Shown here: positions 1 to 7,033 of the stretch, one piece after another | How the letters are laid out: each line of letters begins with the position of its first letter | How positions within the stretch are numbered: the stretch's first letter is position 1 | Virus record (IMG/VR): IMGVR_UViG_3300031669_005974 | Span: 1-26,629 of that record | DNA: 26,629 nt | Direction: 5' to 3' (one strand) | Source: a virus | Notes under the pieces: generated by a model | The model's input: the letters and a program-made list of their open reading frames with translations, nothing else | Database searches by the model: none | What the model was told of the DNA's origin: nothing | Translations under genes and position numbers: made by a program

Positions 1-857
1 TATGAGCCCGGATGTACCTGTTCGAGCAGACCGCTGGTCGCCCCGATATCGGGGTCGGTGAGGCCGGACGCCGGCGCGGTCACGGCGATTGCGACGCCAT
101 CGACGGTGACCGGCGCGGAACACGGTATGTAATTGCCGCAGGTCCCGCCGTTCTTCGCCCGGATGGTCACCGTTCCGGTGGCCACAGACGCGGTAACCGG
201 CAGCAGGTGTTTCTTGGCATTGATTGCCACGCCGATCGCCGTGGCGATTTCGGATGCGGTATCGGTATCGGTGACCGCGACCGGGATGCGCACGTTGCCG
301 ATATAGAGCACCACGGCGCCGGTCTCGGCGGCGGTGCCCGTGACCACGAAGGTCCCTGACGCCACAACCGCGGCTGCGTCGTCGTCGGCCGTGATAAGCG
401 TGCAATCGATACGCGGACTGACCGCAAAGGCCGCCGCGGCCATCAGGTGCGCGGTTGAGCCGGCGCCCGCATACTGGGACGCATCCTCGGCGCTGTAGAT
501 TGTGGTGGCCGTCAGTGCCGCCACCAGGTTGCTGATACTCTCAAATTCCATCCAGGTCACCGTACCGTCAGTGACCGTTCCGGCCGAGGCGGTCGGCCAG
601 GTCGGGGCGGTGCCGGCGGACGTACCCGCCACCACGCAGATATACCAGTGGCCGTTGGTGGTAACCGGCTTGACCTTTGCGCCCAGGATGTACGCCGTTG
701 TCGCCGCCCAGGCGGAAGGTTCTTTCAGGCGCTGCCCGATAATCAGCAGCTTGTTGGCGTTTGCCGGGAGCCCGGTACGGGCTGCCGCCAGGTTGAACTC
801 GCCGTATACGCCTGGCTTACGGATGTCGGTCCCGATCTCATTGAATGAGATACCCAT
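1..857 (-). CDS. L: Tail sheath protein (Mu gpL-like), partial
   Basis: The minus-strand frame opens at ATG 857 and is still open at the window edge, so only about 285 N-terminal residues are visible. A GAGGGGAG ribosome site lies about 7 nt upstream. The start MGISFNEIGTDIRKPGVYGE matches the opening of Mu-family contractile tail sheaths, which polymerise around the tail tube and contract at infection. Residues about 50-105 form a Trp/Gly/Thr-rich module ending PTWPTASAGTVTDGTVTW, a small domain common in phage virion proteins, which looks inserted near the N-terminus. The rest is Ala/Thr/Val-rich beta sequence. It is the last visible gene of the leftward capsid-tail operon, so tube, tape-measure and baseplate genes are expected beyond the left edge. 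The family call rests on the N-terminal signature and on gene order after gp36/gp37/gp38. Confidence 0.85.
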   Translation of the reverse strand, partial: MGISFNEIGTDIRKPGVYGEFNLAAARTGLPANANKLLIIGQRLKEPSAWAATTAYILGAKVKPVTTNGHWYICVVAGTSAGTAPTWPTASAGTVTDGTVTWMEFESISNLVAALTATTIYSAEDASQYAGAGSTAHLMAAAAFAVSPRIDCTLITADDDAAAVVASGTFVVTGTAAETGAVVLYIGNVRIPVAVTDTDTASEIATAIGVAINAKKHLLPVTASVATGTVTIRAKNGGTCGNYIPCSAPVTVDGVAIAVTAPASGLTDPDIGATSGLLEQVHPGS

Positions 858-858
858 G

Positions 859-1074
859 TTATTTGCTCCCCTCGCGTTTTCCGCTCTTGCTGACGACCGG
901 CACCGGCCGCGGCCGCGCAATCACCAGGGACCCGTCGCCAAGCAGCGCGCGTGTCACCCGGCCATTGGGCAGCGCAACCGGTTCCTGACCGATTGATTTG
1001 TCCATGCGTCCCGGCCACGGGCATGTATGCCCTTCCGGCGCCTGCACCAGTATTTTACCGCCACGATAGCTCAT
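859..1074 (-). CDS. Small tail-region protein, DUF2635/Mu gp38-like
   Basis: A 71-residue protein beginning MSYRGGKILVQAPEGH, stopping one base before the sheath start codon. ATG 1074 is chosen over the longer upstream frame because GGGAGCTGAC precedes it and because it then starts right at the end of the gp37-like gene. The central pattern, with Arg-x-Leu followed by GDGSLVIA, resembles the short DUF2635 proteins found between gp37 and the tail sheath in Mu-like phages. Their function is unknown. The C-terminal 25 residues are rich in Pro, Arg, Lys and Ser and probably disordered. The assignment depends on position as much as on sequence. Confidence 0.6.
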   Translation of the reverse strand: MSYRGGKILVQAPEGHTCPWPGRMDKSIGQEPVALPNGRVTRALLGDGSLVIARPRPVPVVSKSGKREGSK

Positions 1075-1075
1075 G

Positions 1076-1624
1076 TCAGCTCCCTGTTTCGACCACGTCC
1101 ACGACTTCCGGCACCGTCTGCCAGGGCTTGAGCAGGTAACCAAGCCCTATCTCCTCGATGTACGCCGCCGTGTCCTCGTCCTGCGGCACCGTGAACCACC
1201 AGGTGCTTGTCGTTTCAAAGGCCCACGCCAGACGCGCATTCGTTTCCAGTACCTTGCGCAAGGGACCCAACCGCAACTTCCCCGCCCCCAGCGTCGTTGT
1301 CACCGCGCCTTCAACCAGTACCGGCTTCCAGTCCCCCAACAGAACCATGGCCGCCATCACCACCGGGTACGCATCACGGCGCCGTTTCTTCTCACTGCGC
1401 GGGTTGGTGACAATCACCGTGACGTAGAACTTGCCATCCACCCGGTACGTCCGCTCAGTCTTTGGTACGATTCCGGCGGAATACAGAGCCACATTCACCG
1501 CCGGACAGCGCACCACATCAGGATCGTCATTGATATCAAACTGCCCGACACCACTCAACCCCTGCAGCCGCTGAATGATTGCATCCTCGATATCTCCTAT
1601 CAGCGTGGTGTCGTCGTGCGCCAT
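1076..1624 (-). CDS. DUF1834 family (Mu gp37-like) virion assembly protein
   Basis: A protein of 182 residues. The start ATG at 1624 overlaps the TGA stop of the endolysin (TGATG), indicating translational coupling; a GTG one codon earlier is a possible alternative. The sequence begins MAHDDTTLIGDIEDAIIQRL, an N-terminal helix typical of DUF1834. It continues with beta-rich segments (VNVALYSAGIVPKTERTY, KFYVTVIVTN) and a long C-terminal half. Family members occupy the head-tail joining region of Mu-like phages and probably act in connector or tail completion; the exact role is not established. It lies between a lysis gene and a gp38-like gene. Confidence 0.75.
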   Translation of the reverse strand: MAHDDTTLIGDIEDAIIQRLQGLSGVGQFDINDDPDVVRCPAVNVALYSAGIVPKTERTYRVDGKFYVTVIVTNPRSEKKRRRDAYPVVMAAMVLLGDWKPVLVEGAVTTTLGAGKLRLGPLRKVLETNARLAWAFETTSTWWFTVPQDEDTAAYIEEIGLGYLLKPWQTVPEVVDVVETGS

Positions 1625-2103
1625 CACACGCCCCAGAGCCTGGTCATCCAGGCGCGCGCAAACCGGGGACGCACATACCCGAGCTTGCGGTAATGCCGGT
1701 ACGCCCGCATGAGAAACCGCACCATCAGCAGCACCTGGTCGACGCGGCCGATCTGGCTCAGACTCAAAGGCCCCAGCTCGCCATCAACTTTCAGATTGCC
1801 GCCCAGGTCATTGACCGCTTCCTGGAGCCAGCTGTTTGCCCTGGCCGCGCCCACGTTGACCGCGATGTCCATCACCTTGGCCGCCAGGCCGTCGGATGCA
1901 AAATCGCCATACCCATGCGGCATCCAGAAATCACGGTGGTAAATCTCCACCGCCTGCGTCCTGGTGAGGTTGCGGATATCCAGATCGGGGTAGCTTCGCC
2001 GGCTTATCCCGTATTTGGTTTCACCGCCGGGATCGGCCTGGTCGTTTACGTAGCCGCCCTCGTGACGCAGCACCAGTTCGATTGCAGGGTCAAACCTGGC
2101 CAT
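1624..2103 (-). CDS. Endolysin, GH108 family N-acetylmuramidase
   Basis: A protein of 159 residues. The N-terminus carries the GH108 signature: RHEGGYVND, with the probable catalytic acid Glu15, followed by DPGGETKYGIS at residues 24-34. The middle section (YHRDFWMPHGYGD, then AAKVMDIAVNVGAARA) matches the alpha-helical lysozyme-like fold with its C-terminal peptidoglycan-binding helices. It should cleave the glycan backbone of host peptidoglycan at lysis. No signal peptide or SAR membrane anchor is visible, so it probably needs a holin. The only membrane candidates in the late genes are the proteins at 5960 and the coat N-terminus. Its place between the gp36-like and gp37-like genes is unusual, since Mu keeps lysozyme upstream of the terminase genes. 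The ribosome site is weak, and coupling to the upstream gene two bases away is likely. Confidence 0.88.
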   Translation of the reverse strand: MARFDPAIELVLRHEGGYVNDQADPGGETKYGISRRSYPDLDIRNLTRTQAVEIYHRDFWMPHGYGDFASDGLAAKVMDIAVNVGAARANSWLQEAVNDLGGNLKVDGELGPLSLSQIGRVDQVLLMVRFLMRAYRHYRKLGYVRPRFARAWMTRLWGV

Positions 2104-2105
2104 GT

Positions 2106-2549
2106 TCAGTACTGGTCGAGAACCGTTTTGGGAAAGAGCCTGTCATCACTGGTCTTATTGACCTGGATGGTCCCGCTTGCCTGCTCTTCATCGAACAGGC
2201 GTATCTTGTCGTCCCTGATATGCTCCAGCATCCTGATGACTGATTTATACGCCTCTTCGATCTTTGCCGGGATCTCCTCGATATCGCTGAGTAAATACAG
2301 AAACCAGGCGGTGAGTGTGTTCGACATTTCAGAGACCATCGCCGGTACGGTGATGAGCGGCAACGTGTAGTGCCCGCGCAGGTACGTATCGATGTACGTG
2401 TCCGCTTTGGTCCCCGCATTCACCACCCGGGTATAAGCGGCATTAGGCGGGCTCACGACCAGGCTGCCGGCGTCCTCGTGGTCAACGAGTTGCAGGACCC
2501 TGTCCGCCGGAACTATCCCGTAAAGCCCGCTTAATGTCCAATATGCCAT
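2106..2549 (-). CDS. DUF1320 family (Mu gp36-like) protein
   Basis: A protein of 147 residues starting MAYWTLSGLYGIVPADRVLQLVDHE. DUF1320 proteins begin with a short helix containing a 'Y-x-x-x-x-D-L' type segment, then a helical bundle with a conserved 'YLRGHYTLPL' stretch, seen here at about residues 57-66 (TYLRGHYTLPLITVP). They follow the major coat gene in Mu-like phages and are believed to be head-completion or head-tail connector components. The C-terminus carries the usual 'R-x-F/L' segment near the end (DDRLFPKTVLDQY). It lies 15 bases downstream of the coat gene and 2 bases upstream of the endolysin. Confidence 0.82.
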   Translation of the reverse strand: MAYWTLSGLYGIVPADRVLQLVDHEDAGSLVVSPPNAAYTRVVNAGTKADTYIDTYLRGHYTLPLITVPAMVSEMSNTLTAWFLYLLSDIEEIPAKIEEAYKSVIRMLEHIRDDKIRLFDEEQASGTIQVNKTSDDRLFPKTVLDQY

Positions 2550-2564
2550 GCCTGATACCGTCCC

Positions 2565-3656
2565 TTACGACACGCAATCCTGGATGAAGTAGCCCAGGTC
2601 GTTTGCCGAGACCAGCTCCTTGATGTACTCGCCGGCGCGAACCAGCGTGCTGCCCTTGAGCCCGACTTTCGGCTCGGGAATGGTGCCGGCCACCTTCGGA
2701 CCCCACTGGGCGGTCAAGCCGAATGTCACCTTCCCACGCGGGTCCTGGACGCTCTTGTCGCGATAGATAAGGGAGCAATGCTTGCCCCACAGGCGCGACA
2801 GCGACGCCGTCTGGCCTTTCTTGGCCGTGTTGTACAGACTCATGCCGACCAGCACCTCGTCCAGTTCGAACAGCTCCGCGATCTCCTCGCGCTTGGCCAT
2901 GCCGCTGTCGCCTGACGTGCGGTTGATTGCCTTCATGATGTAGGCGTTGGTCCGCAGCCCCACCCAGGCCGCGGCCCCGATAACCATCACGTTCGGCCGC
3001 AGCACACAGGCATCCAGCCCCGTGTTGATGTCGGGTATCGGGTTGCTGTCGGCATGGACCACGCTCCACTGGTGGTTGCCCGAAAGCTGGACCTTGTTGG
3101 ACGCGCCGTAGGTGTCGGCCGAAAACACCAGATCGGCCGCCCGTTTTTCGCGGGACAAGGTGAGCAGCTCCGCGATGCCCTCCACCGCGATATTTACGGG
3201 ATTGTATCCCGCCGGCGCGTTGTCGATGTCGTCCTGGGGCACGTAGTCATCGAGCCCATGGCCATCACACGACGCTTCGGCTTTCGTAGCGCTGAACTCA
3301 ACCTGGTCCGGAGTTCCTTTGCGGCCGACAAGCGTGTTTGGTATCGTGAACGTCTCGCGACGGTCATACTTGTTGTATTCGAACGTCTGCCTGCCTACCA
3401 GCACTCTCGGCAGCACCGCATCAGCGATGGCCTTGGCGTTGCGGTAGGCGACCACGATTGCGGCCAACACCGGGTCAAACGGGAACGGCGCCAGGGCCAT
3501 GGCCAGCACCATGTTGCCCCCGTCTTTGGGGCTCATCCCGAAACTCGTTGTCATGAACGTCTGCAATCCACCCACATCCAGTGCAAATACCGTGGCCAGT
3601 GCCGCGATCAGCGCCAGCCACACCCCGAATGCCCACATCCTCTCACTCTTTTTCAT
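2565..3656 (-). CDS. Major capsid (coat) protein of Mu-like type with an extra hydrophobic N-terminus
   Basis: A protein of 363 residues from ATG 3656, preceded by AGGAGCAAGGGC, the best ribosome site in the region; an ATG five codons further upstream lacks one. From about residue 49 it matches HK97-fold coats of Mu-like phages: MALAPFPFDPVLAAI, a YRNAKAIADAVLPRV segment, a GLDDYVPQDDIDNAP motif, AVWTQL-like GAAAWVGLRTNAYI, KKGQTASLSRLWGK, TFGLTAQWGPKVAG and the terminal ISANDLGYFIQD-type segment. Residues 1-26 are positively charged then strongly hydrophobic (MWAFGVWLALIAALATVFAL), like a signal anchor, which is not usual for a coat protein. A second possible start, ATG 3512, follows a GGGGG run and would give a normal-length coat of 315 residues. 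The extra segment might be removed by the phage protease. Confidence 0.88.
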   Translation of the reverse strand: MKKSERMWAFGVWLALIAALATVFALDVGGLQTFMTTSFGMSPKDGGNMVLAMALAPFPFDPVLAAIVVAYRNAKAIADAVLPRVLVGRQTFEYNKYDRRETFTIPNTLVGRKGTPDQVEFSATKAEASCDGHGLDDYVPQDDIDNAPAGYNPVNIAVEGIAELLTLSREKRAADLVFSADTYGASNKVQLSGNHQWSVVHADSNPIPDINTGLDACVLRPNVMVIGAAAWVGLRTNAYIMKAINRTSGDSGMAKREEIAELFELDEVLVGMSLYNTAKKGQTASLSRLWGKHCSLIYRDKSVQDPRGKVTFGLTAQWGPKVAGTIPEPKVGLKGSTLVRAGEYIKELVSANDLGYFIQDCVS

Positions 3657-3733
3657 GCCCTTGCTCCTCATGTTTATTGTTGTCTGTTGTCGGGCCAGCC
3701 CTGCCAGTGTGGTTTGTGTAAACTCAGTTGATG

Positions 3734-4486
3734 TTATGCCGCGTGCGCGATGACAGCGCTGACCACGGACGTTCCGTTCGGCAGCACCACCACCAGATAC
3801 GCGTTCTTGGCGCCGGTTTCGGTGATTGCCAGGTCGATGTCGCCATCGGCTTCCGACCGCAGAAACGCGGACTTGTTGGTGACAACCGGCAGAAGCACGC
3901 CATCCGTGCCGATCGCCCAGCCGCCCGAATGCGCCGTGGCGATAACCGAATCGCCGGTCGCGTCGTCGGACAGGAACGCAAACACGGTCCCGCGGACCGC
4001 CAGGTCCACACCCGCCGCGTCCTTGAGCTGGATGGTCACCGCGACCACGTTGGTGTTCTCTGCCCCCACCACGATTGTCGCGGTTGCGATCTCGTAGGCG
4101 TTGTTGCCCGCGACACCGGGCTGCACCAGCACCTTGATGATGTCGCCGGTGACGCCGCTCTGCAGCGCCATCGCGCCGACACGCTGTCCGGCCGCCGATA
4201 CCGCCACGCCCTTGCCGTCGGCATCGGAAGTGAGAAGCTGTCCGCGGGTAACCGCACCGCCGATAAGCAGGTCGGCAATCCCGACATGCTGTATGTCGAG
4301 ACGTACGCCAACGAGCGCGTAATTGGGTGTCGTCGTGTTGGTCGGAAGCGCCGAAACGCCGATTATCAGGTCACTGGACGCGGCCGCCTGCAGCGCGTAC
4401 CCGTCACCCGTGGTTCCCTCTTTGACGAACCGGTTCTGGTAAATCGTGCCGTCCGCCACTCTGTTCTTTACAAGTACTTCATCCAT
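3734..4486 (-). CDS. Capsid decoration protein with C-terminal Ig-like surface domain
   Basis: A protein of 250 residues, with ribosome site AGGAGG 7 nt before ATG 4486. Residues 1-125 have the small beta-barrel pattern of capsid cement proteins (DUF2190-like): an opening VKNRVADGTIYQNRFVK, a repeated hydrophobic/Gly alternation, RGQLLTSDADGKG and GDIIKVLVQPG at the end. Residues 126-250 are a second beta domain with the phage surface-domain pattern VFAFLSDDATGDS...GGWAIGTDG...KSAFLRSEADGDIDLAITE. This occurs at the C-termini of several phage capsid proteins and probably projects from the capsid. It sits between scaffold/protease and coat genes, as decoration genes do. Function is inferred from fold pattern and position. 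Confidence 0.72.
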   Translation of the reverse strand: MDEVLVKNRVADGTIYQNRFVKEGTTGDGYALQAAASSDLIIGVSALPTNTTTPNYALVGVRLDIQHVGIADLLIGGAVTRGQLLTSDADGKGVAVSAAGQRVGAMALQSGVTGDIIKVLVQPGVAGNNAYEIATATIVVGAENTNVVAVTIQLKDAAGVDLAVRGTVFAFLSDDATGDSVIATAHSGGWAIGTDGVLLPVVTNKSAFLRSEADGDIDLAITETGAKNAYLVVVLPNGTSVVSAVIAHAA

Positions 4487-4546
4487 CGAAATCCTCCTGG
4501 TGAAATCCGTTTCTGATCATTGTCTCTTACCTGTCCATTGAACCGC

Positions 4547-5041
4547 TTACGCCTTCGTTACCGCCTCCACCGCCTGGGCGATGGTCACCGTGATACCCTT
4601 TTCCGCCTGCGACTTCTGGAACGAGACGGCGCGATTGGCGATGTCCTGCGCATTCGTGTTGTCGGGCTGGCCGCCGGCGGCGCCCTTGTCGGCCACGCGC
4701 GAGAAGTTGATCCGCGCGGGATACGACCCGAGCAGCTCTTTCATCGCGTCCATCGGCGTTGCCGTCTTCTCGGCCGAGAACTGCACCGGCTGCGCGGTGT
4801 GCAGCAGTTCCAGGATGCCCTCGACGATCGGGGCGTTGGCGGGCAGCAGCCTGCCGTCCTTGACCAGTCCCGCCGTGTACGCGGAGAACTCCGCGCCCCG
4901 GGCCTTCTTCGCCGTAGCTTCGGTTGCAGCCTTCAGGGTCGCGTTCTCCTGCTCGACGGCAGTGAGGCGCGCCTGGTTTTTTGAGAACTCGGCAACCTGG
5001 GCTTTCAGCGCCTCGTTCTCCTGCTTCAACAGTGCATCCAT
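4547..5041 (-). CDS. Possible internally started scaffold protein (Mu gpZ analogue)
   Basis: ATG at 5041 is codon 223 of the protease/scaffold gene and in the same frame. AAGGGGAAG lies 5-8 nt upstream, a good ribosome site. The resulting 164-residue product would begin MDALLKQENEALKAQ and contain exactly the coiled-coil and tail region without the protease domain. In Mu, scaffold protein Z is made from an internal start within gene I, so the arrangement has precedent. Nothing else proves that this start is used. Confidence 0.5.
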   Translation of the reverse strand: MDALLKQENEALKAQVAEFSKNQARLTAVEQENATLKAATEATAKKARGAEFSAYTAGLVKDGRLLPANAPIVEGILELLHTAQPVQFSAEKTATPMDAMKELLGSYPARINFSRVADKGAAGGQPDNTNAQDIANRAVSFQKSQAEKGITVTIAQAVEAVTKA

Positions 5042-5707
5042 TGGGTCTTCCCCTTTGGTTATAGGTGTTGCGGGAGCGCTGAAAGCCGTGCCGCCCGCGG
5101 TGTCAATTTCTCCAATGTCCTCGGCCGCCCACCCCAGTGATTCGGAGGTGATGACCTTGTTGGCTGTGTCCGCGTCGTATTTCTCGACCAGAAAATCACG
5201 CACCCGCTGGAACGTGTTCATGAACGTCCGCAGGACGCCTTTAAGGCGCCAATCGTTGTCCTGCGCGAACTCCACCACCAGGTCGCTTCCCTCGCCGGCG
5301 GTAAACTGCACCGGACCGAGTCCCTCCACCGCCGGGGCGGCCGCGCCCAGAAATCCGATGTGCTTCAGTGTCGTCAGGTCGGGCTGCAGGGAGATTGACA
5401 GGTTTTTGTACATGCCGGCATTCACCGCGTCGTAGAACTCCACGACCGCGTCCTTCAACTGCGCGTACAGCGTCGGCACGCCGTCGACCATGTCCTTCTT
5501 CAGGCCGGCCAGCCAGCCCCACGCCGGATCGTCGGTCTTGGGATGTCCCACAACAGCCGGCACCTGGTCGAGCCGCGACGCATTGAACTGCACGATCTTG
5601 TCGAGCTGCGCTTCGTCGAACTCTCTGGCCACGCCGGCGGAGTCGGTGTGCGTGCCTGCCCGAAAAATCGGAAACCACTGAGTTTTCTTCACGGTCTTGA
5701 TTGCCAT
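4547..5707 (-). CDS. I: Head maturation protease and scaffold (Mu gpI-like)
   Basis: A protein of 386 residues starting MAIKTVKKTQWFPIFRAGTHTD, typical of Mu gpI. The N-terminal protease domain (about 1-200) contains VVGHPKTDDPAWGW, with His55 a candidate catalytic residue, and YKNLSISLQPD, with Ser104 and Ser106 candidate nucleophiles. Residues about 220-275 form a coiled coil (LLKQENEALKAQVAEFSKN onward) typical of scaffold segments. The remainder is an Ala/Gln-rich helical tail like Mu scaffold Z. The protease is expected to cleave scaffold and itself during prohead maturation. It is the first gene of the leftward operon, with AAAAGGG upstream and a hairpin in the leader. An internal in-frame start at 5041 could yield the scaffold alone. 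Confidence 0.85.
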   Translation of the reverse strand: MAIKTVKKTQWFPIFRAGTHTDSAGVAREFDEAQLDKIVQFNASRLDQVPAVVGHPKTDDPAWGWLAGLKKDMVDGVPTLYAQLKDAVVEFYDAVNAGMYKNLSISLQPDLTTLKHIGFLGAAAPAVEGLGPVQFTAGEGSDLVVEFAQDNDWRLKGVLRTFMNTFQRVRDFLVEKYDADTANKVITSESLGWAAEDIGEIDTAGGTAFSAPATPITKGEDPMDALLKQENEALKAQVAEFSKNQARLTAVEQENATLKAATEATAKKARGAEFSAYTAGLVKDGRLLPANAPIVEGILELLHTAQPVQFSAEKTATPMDAMKELLGSYPARINFSRVADKGAAGGQPDNTNAQDIANRAVSFQKSQAEKGITVTIAQAVEAVTKA

Positions 5708-5731
5708 TGTCAGCCCTTTTCGGTTTTAAAA

Positions 5732-5768
5732 GCACGGAGAGAGGCTCGCCCGAACGCTCTCTCCGTGC
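5732..5768 (-). terminator. 12-bp perfect hairpin with T4 tail in the leader of the capsid-tail operon
   Basis: Bases 5732-5743 are perfectly complementary to 5757-5768, with a 13-nt loop. Read on the minus strand the stem is followed directly by TTTTAAAA, then by the ribosome site of gene I about 15 nt later. This has the form of an intrinsic terminator or attenuator lying in the 5' leader of the leftward operon. It could instead be an mRNA-stabilising 5' structure. The plus-strand side has no T run, so it is not a plus-strand terminator. Confidence 0.45.
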
Positions 5769-5865
5769 CCCACACCAGCAGAAAGGAGGCCGCTGCGAAG
5801 CGACTACTGCAAAACTATCCCGTTTACATTTAAGAGTCTACTGCGCCCGCGCATGCGCTTGCGCG

Positions 5866-5895
5866 TTGGACAGACTGCCCGGTTTCCGGTAGATT
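5866..5895 (+). promoter_or_regulatory. Possible promoter of the rightward packaging operon
   Basis: TTGGAC at 5866-5871 and TAGATT at 5890-5895 are separated by 18 bases, a fair sigma70-like pair. Transcription would start near 5902, right at the base of the 5903-5924 hairpin and about 58 nt before the first gene at 5960. Mu late promoters depend on activator C and have poor -35 elements, so this site could be weak or activator-assisted. Confidence 0.3.
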
Positions 5896-5902
5896 GACGT
5901 GG

Positions 5903-5924
5903 GCGCGGCGCCAAAGCGCCGCGC
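5903..5924 (+). promoter_or_regulatory. 9-bp GC hairpin at the 5' end of the packaging operon
   Basis: GCGCGGCGC (5903-5911) pairs perfectly with GCGCCGCGC (5916-5924) around a CAAA loop. It is followed by TTGTCATTATT, which is only mildly T-rich, so termination is doubtful. Position just after the proposed start site suggests a protective 5' stem-loop or an attenuator. Confidence 0.4.
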
Positions 5925-5959
5925 TTGTCATTATTACACGTGCGCCGGAAAGGCAACCC

Positions 5960-6352
5960 ATGGGTGAAGGCATCGCAGCGTCACTGGTCGCGCAGCTCCT
6001 GCAGCTCCTGGGACCGGGAATGGTCGCCGTGGCCCTGGTCACCATCATGGCGTACCTGTGGACCAAACAGTTGCGCGACAAGACCGAGAAGGACCGCGCC
6101 GAGCATACGAAGAAGTGGGATTCGATGGTCCAGCAGCAACGCGAGGCAATTCAGGCGATGGCCGCGGCCAATGAGGCCAACGTAAACAGGATCATGAAAG
6201 CGCAGGCCGAGGAAATCGACCGGCTTTTCCAATTGCACGAGCGCAAGGCCGACGCGCTGGACCTTCAGGCGCGCATGCTCACTGTTCTGGTGAGTAAGAT
6301 CGATTCCAACCAATTTTGTCCCATGATTCGGAGGAAAGATGGACCGACTTGA
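5960..6352 (+). CDS. Membrane-anchored coiled-coil protein (DUF2730/Mu gp25-like or holin candidate)
   Basis: A protein of 130 residues. ATG 5960 follows GGAAAGG by about 6 nt. One transmembrane segment at about residues 8-33 (LVAQLLQLLGPGMVAVALVTIMAYLW) is followed by a charged, helical, coiled-coil-prone domain (QLRDKTEKDRAEHTKKW to about residue 115). Mu-like phages carry similar small proteins (gp24-gp26, including DUF2730) just upstream of the terminase genes. Their role is unknown. A holin or spanin-like function is possible, because this is the first gene of the late unit and the endolysin has no export signal. The sequence alone does not decide. It overlaps the next gene by 14 bases. 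Confidence 0.6.
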   Translation: MGEGIAASLVAQLLQLLGPGMVAVALVTIMAYLWTKQLRDKTEKDRAEHTKKWDSMVQQQREAIQAMAAANEANVNRIMKAQAEEIDRLFQLHERKADALDLQARMLTVLVSKIDSNQFCPMIRRKDGPT

Positions 6353-6593
6353 ACTGAGGGGCCGGCTGCAGGAAGCCAACAGCAAATACGACGAACTGAA
6401 CACGCTGGCCAGCGCGGATGTGTCACTCGCGAACCGTTTGCTTGAACCATTCGCCAAGTACATCGAAGAAGACCTGACCCGGCTGGAAATGGTGAAAATC
6501 ACCGCCATAGTGACACGGCTCAACGGAACTATCGACGGGATGATTGAACAAAAGCGCATCATCGGCAGGCTAAAAGAGGAGCTGGGCGAGTGA
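6339..6593 (+). CDS. Small helical protein upstream of terminase (Mu gp26 position)
   Basis: A protein of 84 residues, all predicted helix and highly charged, starting MDRLELRGRLQEANSKYDELN. ATG 6339 follows CGGAGGAAAG, a strong ribosome site. There are no cysteines and no membrane segment. It lies between the membrane coiled-coil protein and the small terminase and is coupled to both: its start lies inside the preceding gene and its stop overlaps the next start. The position corresponds to the small unknown genes before gp27 in Mu. No function can be assigned. Confidence 0.6.
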   Translation: MDRLELRGRLQEANSKYDELNTLASADVSLANRLLEPFAKYIEEDLTRLEMVKITAIVTRLNGTIDGMIEQKRIIGRLKEELGE

Positions 6594-7033
6594 AAAAGCA
6601 CGCGTTCTCCGCGATCGCGGAACGGATGTATGTGGCCCAAGAGTACAGTTTCGAGGCCATCGCCGCGGAGCTGAAGCTCTCGGACAAGACCGTGCGCACC
6701 TGGGCGCAGGAGGGCAACTGGCAGGGCAAGAAAGCCGCTCTGCTCAAGCAGAAGACCGCCCTGCATGAAGACCTGTACGCATTCACCCGCAAGCTGGTGC
6801 AACTCATTTCGACTGACATGGACCGGCTCAGCGAATCGGCCGGATCAAATCCCGAGACCGACTCCCGCCTGGAAAGCCGCATCAACAGTCTTTCGCGCCT
6901 CCTGGCAAAACTGCCCACCGCGCGCGGGTATGAAGAGACGGTGGATGCGGCGAAGAAAGCCGAAGAGGTTGGCAAGCAGGGTGCGTCCAGTGACGAGATC
7001 GAAAAACGAGTCAACGAACTCCTGGGGTTGTGA
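6590..7033 (+). CDS. Terminase small subunit, HTH type (DUF1804-like, Mu gp27 position)
   Basis: A protein of 147 residues from GTG 6590, with GAGGAG about 10 nt upstream. The N-terminal 50 residues form a helix-turn-helix: RMYVAQEYSFEAIAAELKLSDKTVRTWAQEGNW, the pattern seen in small terminases and DUF1804 proteins of Mu-like phages. The remainder is a long helical region suited to oligomerisation. It should recognise phage DNA at the packaging site and pass it to the large subunit, whose gene overlaps its stop codon. The start overlaps the stop of the preceding gene (GTGA). Identification rests on HTH plus exact position. Confidence 0.75.
   Translation: MKKHAFSAIAERMYVAQEYSFEAIAAELKLSDKTVRTWAQEGNWQGKKAALLKQKTALHEDLYAFTRKLVQLISTDMDRLSESAGSNPETDSRLESRINSLSRLLAKLPTARGYEETVDAAKKAEEVGKQGASSDEIEKRVNELLGL

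Noticed and set aside
5543-5833. Plus-strand frame and AAAGGAGG at about 5780 in the divergent region
   Set aside because: The frame overlaps protease gene I in antisense, and the ribosome-site-like sequence has no start codon at a useful distance.
5981-6802. 273-residue minus-strand open frame
   Set aside because: Antisense to the tightly overlapped genes before the terminase; hydrophobic Ser/Leu runs reflect the opposite-strand codon pattern.
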